Shown: in pieces, positions 1-6,383 of the stretch | Layout: every line of letters starts with the position of its first letter | Position numbering within the stretch: position 1 is the first letter of the stretch | Assembly: GCA_046594445.1 (NCBI GenBank) | Contig: JBKJSM010000023.1 | Location: 1 to 30,236 of the forward strand | Source: Gaiellasilicea sp046594445 | GTDB taxonomy: Bacteria > Actinomycetota > Thermoleophilia > Gaiellales > Gaiellaceae | Reading direction: 5' to 3' | DNA length: 30,236 bases | The notes under the pieces: generated by a model | Told to the model about the DNA's origin: nothing | The model's input: only the letters and a program-made list of their open reading frames with translations | Database searches by the model: none | Made by a program: the position numbers and the translations under genes

Positions 1-15
1 TGCCCCCAGGGGGCA
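1..15. repeat. Perfect 15-nt palindrome at window edge
   Basis: TGCCCCC-A-GGGGGCA forms a 7-bp stem with a one-base centre. It may be longer, since the window starts here. It lies downstream of the metallopeptidase stop and could be part of a terminator for a neighbour outside the window. Confidence 0.4.
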
Positions 16-37
16 GACGGGGCCCCTACAGAAACGC

Positions 38-54
38 TAGCGAGAACGTCGCTA
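38..54 (-). terminator. Possible terminator of the metallopeptidase gene
   Basis: TAGCGA and TCGCTA form a 6-bp inverted repeat around a 5-nt loop. Read on the minus strand it is followed by GCGTTTCTGT, a weak T-rich tract. It lies about 50 nt after the stop codon of the minus-strand peptidase. The stem is short, so this is tentative. Confidence 0.35.
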
Positions 55-101
55 CGCAGGTGTGACGGCTTCGCACCGAAACCGTGACTTCTCGAACGGG
101 C

Positions 102-986
102 TCAGATGTCGCCCTTGAACGTGTCGCAGGCCGAGGGATCCCCGTTCTCGAAGCCCTTCTGGAACCACGCCATCCGCTGCTCCGATGAGCCGTGCGTCCA
201 GGAGTCGGGATCGGCGTTCCGGCCGGACTGCTCCTGGATCCGGTCGTCGCCGACGGCCGCAGCCGCCGTCAGGCCCTCCTCGACGTCGCCGGGCTCGAGC
301 AGGCCTTCCTGGTTCGCCGAATGGCCCCAAACGCCGGCCAGGCAGTCGGCCTGCAGCTCGAGCTTGACCGAGAGCTCGTTCGCGCCCTCCGGATCCTCCT
401 GCTGCTGTCGGTTCACGTCCTCGGAGACGCCGAGCAGGCTCTGAACGTGGTGACCGAACTCGTGCGCGATCACGTACGCCTGCGCGAAGTCGCCCTGCGC
501 GCCGAAGCGGGTCTGCAGCTCGCGGAAGAAGCCGAGGTCGATGTAGACGTGCCGGTCGGCCGGGCAGTAGAACGGGCCGACGGCGCTCGTCGCGTTCCCG
601 CAGCCCGTCTGGATCCCGCTCGTGAAGAGACGGAGCGTCGTCGGCTCGTAGGTCTGGCCGGCCTCCGCGAAGATCTTCTTCCAGGTGTCCTGGACGTCGG
701 CGACGACGAACTGGACGAACTGGGCCTCGTCGTCGCTCGCCGGGGGCGCCTCGCCGCCGGACGCGGGTGTCGACGGCGCCGCCGGCAGGTTGATCGGGAA
801 GCCGCTGCCGCCTCCTCCCCCGCCGGGGAGCCCGCCGGAGAGGAAGAGGACGACGAGCATGAGGATGATCCCGAGGCCGCCACCGCCGGCCTTCCCCATC
901 GGGAAGCCGCCAAGTCCGCCACCACCGCCTCCGCTGCCGCGATAGTCCTCGACCTGGCCCGCACCGGTTCCTCTGCGCCACTTCAT
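102..986 (-). CDS. Neutral zinc metallopeptidase, YpfJ family
   Basis: 294 residues. The zinc-binding HEFGH motif is at about residues 175-179, inside IAHEFGHHVQ, and ELQADCLAG follows about 40 residues later with the probable third ligand. The N-terminus is MKWRR...VEDYRG, then a Gly-rich stretch, one hydrophobic segment (about residues 38-50) and a second Gly-rich linker. This is the usual layout of the PF04228 family: a short cytoplasmic head, one membrane anchor and an exported peptidase domain. I chose ATG 986 because the family starts with a similar M-x-W-R motif; a GTG at 1010 would add eight residues. Two Cys residues in the domain (GCGN, FYCP) may form a disulfide. Substrates of this family are not well established. 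It is divergent from deoC and probably transcribed alone. Confidence 0.9.
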   Translation of the reverse strand: MKWRRGTGAGQVEDYRGSGGGGGGLGGFPMGKAGGGGLGIILMLVVLFLSGGLPGGGGGGSGFPINLPAAPSTPASGGEAPPASDDEAQFVQFVVADVQDTWKKIFAEAGQTYEPTTLRLFTSGIQTGCGNATSAVGPFYCPADRHVYIDLGFFRELQTRFGAQGDFAQAYVIAHEFGHHVQSLLGVSEDVNRQQQEDPEGANELSVKLELQADCLAGVWGHSANQEGLLEPGDVEEGLTAAAAVGDDRIQEQSGRNADPDSWTHGSSEQRMAWFQKGFENGDPSACDTFKGDI

Positions 987-1053
987 CGCCGGTGTACGTG
1001 CCCCGCCCACGCAAACCCTAGTCCCCCCTGATCGGGGGCGTCTCCCGCCGGGC

Positions 1054-1059
1054 TACACT
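1054..1059 (+). promoter_or_regulatory. -10 box of deoC (leaderless start)
   Basis: TACACT ends 6 nt before the deoC ATG and no purine-rich ribosome binding site lies between them. A start site about 7 nt past the box would fall on the A of ATG. No good -35 is visible. Confidence 0.55.
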
Positions 1060-1065
1060 CGCGCC

Positions 1066-2004
1066 ATGGCCCAGGCGCCCGCACTGCCGCGCGGGTTCGA
1101 GCTCCCGCTCGAGCCCCGGCTCCCTCGGATCGGCTCGATCGACGCGGTCGCGCTCGAGGAGCGCGCGGCGACTCTCGCCAAGCGCTCGATCAAGAAGGAG
1201 TCGAAGCTCCAGGCGTTCGAGCTCGCGGTCCGGATGATGGACCTGACGACGCTCGAAGGCGCCGACACGCCGGGCAAGGTCGCAGCGCTCTGCGCGAAGG
1301 CCGTCCGGCCCGACCCGGTCGACACCTCGGTGCCGTCCGTCGCGGCCGTCTGCGTCTACCCGAACCTCGTCCCGACCGCCGTCGCGCGGCTCCGAGGCAC
1401 GAGCGTCCGCGTCGCCTCCGTCGCCACCGGCTTCCCCTCCGGCCACGTCCCTCTCGACGTCAAGCTCGCCGAGGTGCGCGAGGTCGTCGAGGCAGGTGCC
1501 GACGAGGTTGACATGGTGATCGACCGAGGTGCGTTCCTCTCCGGGCGCTACGCGAAGGTCTACGACGAGATCGTCAAGATCAAGGAGGCCTGCGGCGAGG
1601 CGCACCTGAAGGTGATCCTCGAGACGGGCGAGCTCGGCACCTACGACAACGTCCGCCGCGCCTCACTGCTTGCGATGGCCGCCGGCGCCGACTTCATCAA
1701 GACCTCGACCGGCAAGATCAGCCCGGCCGCGACCCTTCCCGTCACCCTCTGCATGCTCGAGGCGATCCGCGACGTCCACGACGAGACGGGCCGCGTCGTC
1801 GGGATGAAGCCGGCGGGCGGGATCCGCACCGCGAAGCAGGCGGTCGCCTACCTCGTCGTCCTCCACGAGACGCTCGGGCTCGCGTGGCTGACGCCCGACC
1901 TCTTCCGCTTCGGCGCCTCCTCGCTCCTGAACGACGTGCTGATGCAGATCCGCAAGCAGAAGACCGGCCTGTACCAGTCCTCCGACTACTTCACCAAGGA
2001 CTAG
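1066..2004 (+). CDS. deoC: Deoxyribose-phosphate aldolase, eukaryote-type
   Basis: 312 residues. The enzyme splits 2-deoxyribose 5-phosphate into glyceraldehyde 3-phosphate and acetaldehyde. The Schiff-base lysine is in DFIKTSTGK (K212) and the second active-site lysine is in GMKPAGGIRT (K248). Other family blocks are AVCVYP, SVATGFPSG and EAHLKVILETGEL. An N-terminal extension of about 50 residues and the RFGASSLLND end resemble the longer human-type DERA more than the roughly 220-250-residue bacterial enzymes. The next gene, an aldehyde dehydrogenase, starts immediately after the stop codon, so the two are almost certainly cotranscribed. The likely logic is that the dehydrogenase oxidises the acetaldehyde released here; that link is inference. 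Confidence 0.95.
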   Translation: MAQAPALPRGFELPLEPRLPRIGSIDAVALEERAATLAKRSIKKESKLQAFELAVRMMDLTTLEGADTPGKVAALCAKAVRPDPVDTSVPSVAAVCVYPNLVPTAVARLRGTSVRVASVATGFPSGHVPLDVKLAEVREVVEAGADEVDMVIDRGAFLSGRYAKVYDEIVKIKEACGEAHLKVILETGELGTYDNVRRASLLAMAAGADFIKTSTGKISPAATLPVTLCMLEAIRDVHDETGRVVGMKPAGGIRTAKQAVAYLVVLHETLGLAWLTPDLFRFGASSLLNDVLMQIRKQKTGLYQSSDYFTKD

Positions 2005-3501
2005 ATGGCCGTCGAGAAGCACAAGCCGACGACTCCGGCCCTGACCGAGTGGGAGTACGCGCCCGCGCCGGAGGCCCGTGACATCGTCACGCTCCAGGAG
2101 CGCTACGGACTCTTCATCGGCGGCGAACTCGTCGACCCGCGCTCGGGCGAGTGGTTCCCGACGGCGTCGCCCGCGACCGAGGAGCATCTCGCCGACGTCG
2201 CCCAGGCCGGGCCGGAGGACGTGGACGCGGCGGTCGAGGCCGCCCGCGGAGCGTTCAACGACGGCTGGTCGTCGCTCGCCCCCGCCGAGCGCGCCAAGTA
2301 CCTCTTCCGGATCGCCCGGCTGATCGCGGAGCGCTCCCGCGAGCTCGCTGTGCTCGAGAGCCTCGACGGCGGCAAGCCGATCCGCGAGGCGCGCGACGTG
2401 GACATCCCGCTCGCGGCCGCGCACTTCTTCTACTACGCGGGCTGGGCTGACAAGCTCGAGTACGCCTTCCCGAACCGCCGCCCGAAGCCGCTCGGTGTCG
2501 CCGGTCAGATCATCCCCTGGAACTTCCCGCTCCTGATGCTCGCCTGGAAGATCGCTCCGGCGCTCGCGGCCGGGAACACAGTCGTGCTGAAGCCGGCGGA
2601 GACGACGCCGCTGACCGCGCTCCTCTTCGCCGACATCTGCCGCCAGGCGGAGCTGCCCCCGGGGGTTGTCAACATCGTCACCGGCGACGGCCGGGCGGGC
2701 GCCGCACTCGTCGAGCACCCCGACGTCGACAAGATCGCCTTCACCGGCTCGACCGGCGTGGGCAAGGCGATCCAGCGCCAGCTCGCCGGCACCGGCAAGA
2801 AGCTGACGCTCGAGCTGGGCGGCAAGGCTGCGAACATCGTCTTCGACGACTGCGCCCTCGACCAGGCCGTGGAGGGGATCGTCAACGGGATCTACTTCAA
2901 CCAGGGCCACGTCTGCTGCGCCGGCTCCCGGCTGCTCGTCCAGGAGTCGATCTACGAGCAGACCGTCGAGAAGCTGAAGCGGCGGCTGACCACGCTCCGC
3001 CTCGGCGACCCGCTCGACAAGAACACGGATATCGGAGCGATCAACTCGCGCGCGCAGCTCGACCGGATCACCGAGCTCGTCCAGTCCGGAAAGGACGAAG
3101 GGGCCGAGATCTACCAGCCGCCCTGCCGCCTGCCCGAGCAGGGCTACTGGTTCGCGCCGACCGTCTTCACGAACGTCGCCCAGAGCTACCGGATCGCCCA
3201 GGAGGAGATCTTCGGGCCGGTGCTCTCGGTGCTGACGTTCCGGACGCCGGAGGAGGCCGTAGAAAAGGCGAACAACACGCCGTACGGGCTCTCGGCGGGT
3301 GTTTGGACGGAGAAGGGCTCGCGGATCCTTTGGATGGCGGAGCACCTCCGCGCCGGCGTCGTCTGGGCGAACACGTTCAACCGCTTCGATCCGGCGTCGC
3401 CGTTCGGCGGCTACAAGGAGTCGGGCTTTGGCCGCGAGGGCGGCCGGCACGGACTCGAGCCGTATCTCAGCTTCGAGGGATCGGAGAGCAGGGGTGGCTA
3501 G
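2005..3501 (+). CDS. NAD(P)-dependent aldehyde dehydrogenase
   Basis: 498 residues, normal length for the family. The catalytic cysteine is the first Cys of FNQGHVCCAGSR (C304), and the general-base glutamate is in LELGGKAANIVF (E270). PWNFPL, LKPAETTP (cofactor-binding Lys) and FTGSTGVGK (Rossmann loop) are all present, as is EEIFGPVLSV near the C-terminus. It follows deoC with no gap (stop TAG, then ATG) and has no ribosome binding site, so translation is probably coupled. The substrate cannot be read from sequence; acetaldehyde from DeoC is the obvious candidate. It overlaps the start of a tiny downstream gene by 8 nt. Confidence 0.93.
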   Translation: MAVEKHKPTTPALTEWEYAPAPEARDIVTLQERYGLFIGGELVDPRSGEWFPTASPATEEHLADVAQAGPEDVDAAVEAARGAFNDGWSSLAPAERAKYLFRIARLIAERSRELAVLESLDGGKPIREARDVDIPLAAAHFFYYAGWADKLEYAFPNRRPKPLGVAGQIIPWNFPLLMLAWKIAPALAAGNTVVLKPAETTPLTALLFADICRQAELPPGVVNIVTGDGRAGAALVEHPDVDKIAFTGSTGVGKAIQRQLAGTGKKLTLELGGKAANIVFDDCALDQAVEGIVNGIYFNQGHVCCAGSRLLVQESIYEQTVEKLKRRLTTLRLGDPLDKNTDIGAINSRAQLDRITELVQSGKDEGAEIYQPPCRLPEQGYWFAPTVFTNVAQSYRIAQEEIFGPVLSVLTFRTPEEAVEKANNTPYGLSAGVWTEKGSRILWMAEHLRAGVVWANTFNRFDPASPFGGYKESGFGREGGRHGLEPYLSFEGSESRGG

Positions 3502-3583
3502 GAAGCTGCGGCTGCCGCTCCTCCTCGTCGCCGGCGCGGTCGCGCTGCTGCTCGGCGACCGCCGGTTCGGGAGCACCTCGTGA
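3494..3583 (+). CDS. 29-residue single-span membrane peptide
   Basis: Too short for most gene callers. GTG start at 3494, preceded by GGAG (3483-3486) at 7-nt spacing, one of the few clear ribosome binding sites in the window. The product has a basic N-terminus (MARKLRLP), a hydrophobic stretch (about residues 7-21, rich in Leu, Val and Ala) and a short polar tail. The start overlaps the end of the aldehyde dehydrogenase by 8 nt. The TGA stop overlaps the GTG start of the next gene (GTGA). Spacing of this kind on both sides supports a translated, coupled gene. I do not recognise a family; a membrane tether or a translation-coupling leader are both possible. Confidence 0.55.
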   Translation: MARKLRLPLLLVAGAVALLLGDRRFGSTS

Positions 3584-4380
3584 GCGATCGCCTGCCCGTC
3601 CGCAAGACGTACAAGCTCTTCCTCGGTGGCGGCTTCCCCCGCTCGGAGTCCGGCCGCACCTACGAGGCGGAGGGCCAGAACGTCGCCCGCGCCTCGCGCA
3701 AAGACGTGCGCGATGCCGTCGTCGCCGCCCGCTCGGCCCAGCCGAAGTGGGCCGCCGCGACCGCGTACAACCGCGGCCAGGTGCTCTACCGGGTGGCCGA
3801 GATGATGGAGGCACGGCTGACCGATCTCGCCGCCGTCTGCTCGGGGAAGCAGGAGGTCGAGGCCGCGATCGACCGGATGGTCTGGTACGCGGGCTGGGCC
3901 GACAAGCTCGCCCAGGTGCTCGGCTCCTCGAACCCCGTCTCCGGCCCGTACTTCAACTTCACCGTGCCCGAGCCGACCGGCGTCGTCGCGATCCTCGCGC
4001 CCGACGAGCCGCCGCTCGGCGGCCTCGTCTCGCGGATCGCGCCCGCGATTGTCGGCGGCAACGCGGTCGTCGTGGTCGCCTCGGAGACCCGCCCGCTCGC
4101 CGCGATCGAGCTCGCGGAGGCGATCGCCACTTCCGACCTGCCGGGCGGGGTCGTCAACATCCTCACCGGTGGCCGCGACGAGCTCGCGCCGGTGCTCGCG
4201 GGGCATATGGACGTGAACGCGATCGACCTGACGGGCGCGAACGGCCAGACCGCCGAGCTGGAGCGGCTTGCCGCCGAGAACGTCAAGCGCGTCGTCCTCG
4301 GCAGCTCCGACTCGCAGAGCCCCTGGGACATCTCCGCCTTCCTCGAGCTGAAGACGATCTGGCATCCCATTGGCCAGTAG
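3580..4380 (+). CDS. Truncated aldehyde dehydrogenase-like protein, probably non-catalytic
   Basis: 266 residues, about half the usual length. The N-terminal part follows ALDH closely, including WYAGWADKL shared with the upstream enzyme, EPTGVVAILAPDEPPL and LPGGVVNILTGG. The cofactor-binding KPAE is replaced by ASET, the GSTxVG loop by TGANGQT, and the LELGGK glutamate block by VLGSSDSQ. The protein then ends with ELKTIWHPIGQ before the region that would carry the catalytic Cys. The frame is clean, without internal stops or frameshift, and its start is coupled to the upstream 29-codon gene, so it looks maintained rather than decaying. It may be a regulatory or structural partner of the full-length ALDH (inference). 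A separate NAD-linked activity is unlikely given the lost residues. Confidence 0.85.
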   Translation: MSDRLPVRKTYKLFLGGGFPRSESGRTYEAEGQNVARASRKDVRDAVVAARSAQPKWAAATAYNRGQVLYRVAEMMEARLTDLAAVCSGKQEVEAAIDRMVWYAGWADKLAQVLGSSNPVSGPYFNFTVPEPTGVVAILAPDEPPLGGLVSRIAPAIVGGNAVVVVASETRPLAAIELAEAIATSDLPGGVVNILTGGRDELAPVLAGHMDVNAIDLTGANGQTAELERLAAENVKRVVLGSSDSQSPWDISAFLELKTIWHPIGQ

Positions 4381-4395
4381 CGGGGCTCGGCCCGT

Positions 4396-4401
4396 GATAA
4401 T
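4396..4401 (+). promoter_or_regulatory. -10 box before the TrpC-like gene
   Basis: GATAAT, one base off TATAAT, ends 6 nt before GTG 4408 in the 27-nt gap after the ALDH-like gene. There is no ribosome binding site, so a leaderless transcript is likely. Confidence 0.6.
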
Positions 4402-4407
4402 CGCCCG

Positions 4408-4911
4408 GTGAGCGCACGCCGACTCAGTCACGCGATCTCGGAGGGCGAGGGGATTTCCTTCGTCGTTGCGGTCGGTGCCCCCGGCACCGCCGAGGCGGCC
4501 GAGGCGGACGGCGCGGCCGCGGTCTGGATCGACCAGGCCGGGTTACTCGACAGGGTGCGGGAGGCGACCGCGCTGCCGGTGCTCGGATCCGGGACGATCG
4601 CGGGCGCCGACGCTTGGATCGTCGGCCTCGACGACGACCTCGACGGGTCCGACGGGATCGAGCGGGTGATCCGGGTCGAGGACGAGGAGTCGCTCGAGGA
4701 CGCCCTGGAGCGGTTCGACCCGGAGCTGATCCTGCTCGCCGCCGGCGACGCGGACGACCCGATCGACTGCGTGCTCGGCCTGCTCTCGGACGTGCCGGCC
4801 GGGAAGCTCGCGATCGCAGACGTCGGCTCGGTCTCGCGCGATCAGCTCGAGCAGCTCGAGCGCGCCGGTGTGGACGCCGTGCTGGTGCGTGAGCCGCTTC
4901 CGGCTCCGTAG
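4408..4911 (+). CDS. Small TIM-barrel-like protein, related to indole-3-glycerol phosphate synthase
   Basis: 167 residues, GTG start. The end (KLAIADVGSVSRDQLEQLERAGVDAVLVREPL) resembles the last strands of IGPS/TrpC, where the usual text is SESGI...EDVERL..AGVDAVLVGE. The middle segment (VEDEESLEDALERFDPELILLAAGD) matches the preceding strand-helix unit. The N-terminal third (EGISFVVAVGAPGTAEAAEADGAAAVWID) also looks like a barrel strand and helix. The protein is about 90-100 residues shorter than TrpC, and the TrpC catalytic lysines and the SESG phosphate loop are not evident. It is probably a diverged, non-TrpC member of the fold. No trp genes are nearby. Its 3' end overlaps the next gene by 23 nt. 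Function unknown. Confidence 0.7.
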   Translation: MSARRLSHAISEGEGISFVVAVGAPGTAEAAEADGAAAVWIDQAGLLDRVREATALPVLGSGTIAGADAWIVGLDDDLDGSDGIERVIRVEDEESLEDALERFDPELILLAAGDADDPIDCVLGLLSDVPAGKLAIADVGSVSRDQLEQLERAGVDAVLVREPLPAP

Positions 4912-6373
4912 GGAGCACGCCCCGCTCGCGGCGCTCGTCGCGCTGGCGGCGGTGCTCCGGATTCCCGGGCTGGGCTACGGGCTGCCGTTCCCTCTGTTGA
5001 ACCCGGACGAGCAGTCGATCGTCCCCCGCGCCTGGGAGATCGTCCACGGCGGCGGGCTCGATCCAGCTTGGTACGACTACCCGTCGCTCCTCTTCTACGT
5101 GTTGGCGCCGTTTCAGGCGCTCGCGGACGAGCCTTCCTACGGCGCGGCGCGCGCGGTCGCTGCAGTGTTCGGGATCGGCGGCGTCGCGGCTGCGTGGTGG
5201 CTCGGCCGCAGCGCCTACGGCGCGCTCGCCGGCCTCGCGGCGGGGGCGGCTGTGGCGGTCGCCGGCGTGCACGTCGCCTACTCCCACATGGCGGTCACGG
5301 ACGTCCTGCTGACGCTCCTCGTCACGGTCGGCCTCGCCCTGCTCGTCCACGGTCGGCTCGAGTGGGCCGGCGCCGCCGCCGGGCTCGCCGCCTCGGCGAA
5401 GTACCCCGGAATCCTGGTCGCCGTCCCGATCGCCGCCGTGGGGTGGGGGCAGTGGCGGCGGCTCGGGATCGCCGCGCTCGCCGCGGCGGCAACGTTCGCG
5501 CTGACGAGCCCCTTCGTCCTCGTCCACCCGGGCCGCGCGTGGGACGACGTCAGCCGCGTGCAGCGGCTCGCCCGGGAGGGCTGGCTCGGCTTCGAGGGCG
5601 ACGGCCCCGCCCCTGTCGCGTTCGTCCACCGGCTCTGGGAAAGCCTCGGCCCGGCCCTCGTCGTGGCCCTCCTGGGCGTGGCCCTCGCGGCACGAGCGCT
5701 TGTGTTGAATCAACACAAGCTCGCTCGGTCACGGCTCGATCCTTCGCTTTCAAGCGGAAGGAGCGCCGTCCCGAAGGAGAAAGTGTTGATTCAACACAAA
5801 GTCTTCGCGGCGCGGGCCGACCTCGCGCTCGTCGGCTTCGGGCTCGTCTACTTCGCCTACCTCGCGACGCTCGGGGCGCACTTCGACCGCTACGTGCTTC
5901 CGCTCCTGCCCGTCCTCGGTGCGCTCGCAGGGCGCTCGCGGCGGCTGGCGGTCGCGACGCTCGTGCTCCTGCTCGTCCCGCTCGTCTGGTCGATCGGCGA
6001 CGTCCGCGGGCTGACGCGAACCGACACGCGCGCCGTCGCCGCCCGCTGGCTCGACGCCAACGTCCCCGCGAACTCGACCGTCGCGGTCGACCCCTCGCTC
6101 GCGCCGGTCGACGCCGCCACGGTGATCCCGCTCGAGCTGCCGGGGCCGGGGCGGCCGGAGGACCCGCGCCGCGACCTCGCCCGCCTCCGGGCGCTCGGCG
6201 TCGACTACCTCGTCCTGAACGGGCTCGTCGCCGACCGCGTCCTCGCGGCCGCAAGCCGTTATCCCAGCGCGGCGGCGCTCTACCTCACAGCGCCGCGGGC
6301 CGCCGAGCTCGTGCTCGACGTCGAGCCGGGCGCGGGCCGCCGCGGCCCCTGGGTCCGGGTCTACCGCCTGTAG
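4889..6373 (+). CDS. Membrane glycosyltransferase, GT39/ArnT-like
   Basis: 494 residues from GTG 4889, which overlaps the previous gene. The N-terminus has one hydrophobic span followed by LNPDEQ, the acidic Asp-Glu pair on the first outer loop typical of GT-C enzymes that use polyprenyl-phosphate sugars. WYDYPSLLFYVLAPF follows, then several hydrophobic helices (AVAGVHVAYSHMAVTDVLL, SAKYPGILVAVP). HFDRYVLPLLPVLGALAGR and a soluble C-terminal domain finish the protein. This is the layout of dolichyl-phosphate-mannose mannosyltransferase-like proteins. The unusual part is a charged stretch of about 35 residues (about 271-304, beginning VLNQHKLARSR) encoded by a palindromic element inserted in frame. 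The sugar and acceptor are unknown. Confidence 0.85.
   Translation: MSRFRLRREHAPLAALVALAAVLRIPGLGYGLPFPLLNPDEQSIVPRAWEIVHGGGLDPAWYDYPSLLFYVLAPFQALADEPSYGAARAVAAVFGIGGVAAAWWLGRSAYGALAGLAAGAAVAVAGVHVAYSHMAVTDVLLTLLVTVGLALLVHGRLEWAGAAAGLAASAKYPGILVAVPIAAVGWGQWRRLGIAALAAAATFALTSPFVLVHPGRAWDDVSRVQRLAREGWLGFEGDGPAPVAFVHRLWESLGPALVVALLGVALAARALVLNQHKLARSRLDPSLSSGRSAVPKEKVLIQHKVFAARADLALVGFGLVYFAYLATLGAHFDRYVLPLLPVLGALAGRSRRLAVATLVLLLVPLVWSIGDVRGLTRTDTRAVAARWLDANVPANSTVAVDPSLAPVDAATVIPLELPGPGRPEDPRRDLARLRALGVDYLVLNGLVADRVLAAASRYPSAAALYLTAPRAAELVLDVEPGAGRRGPWVRVYRL
5700..5799. mobile_element. 100-bp MITE-like palindromic element inside the glycosyltransferase gene
   Basis: The ends are perfect 17-bp inverted repeats: TTGTGTTGAATCAACAC at 5700-5716 and its reverse complement at 5783-5799. 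Each end is itself a palindrome. The interior holds a further imperfect hairpin (CCTTCGCTT / AAGCGGAAGG, about 5740-5760). Flanking bases TCGCGGCACGAG (5685-5696) and TCGCGGCGCGGG (5805-5816) match at 10 of 12 positions and lie exactly 120 nt apart. They may be an aged target duplication, giving a 40-codon in-frame insertion (both flanks encode AARA). There is no transposase, so it would be non-autonomous. It resembles in principle the protein-coding palindromic elements known from Rickettsia. Confidence 0.6.
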
Positions 6374-6376
6374 GCT
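6371..6376 (+). promoter_or_regulatory. -10 box of the spermidine-synthase-like gene
   Basis: TAGGCT, whose first three bases are the stop codon of the glycosyltransferase, ends 7 nt before ATG 6384. No ribosome binding site is present. Confidence 0.4.
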
Positions 6377-6383
6377 GGATTCG

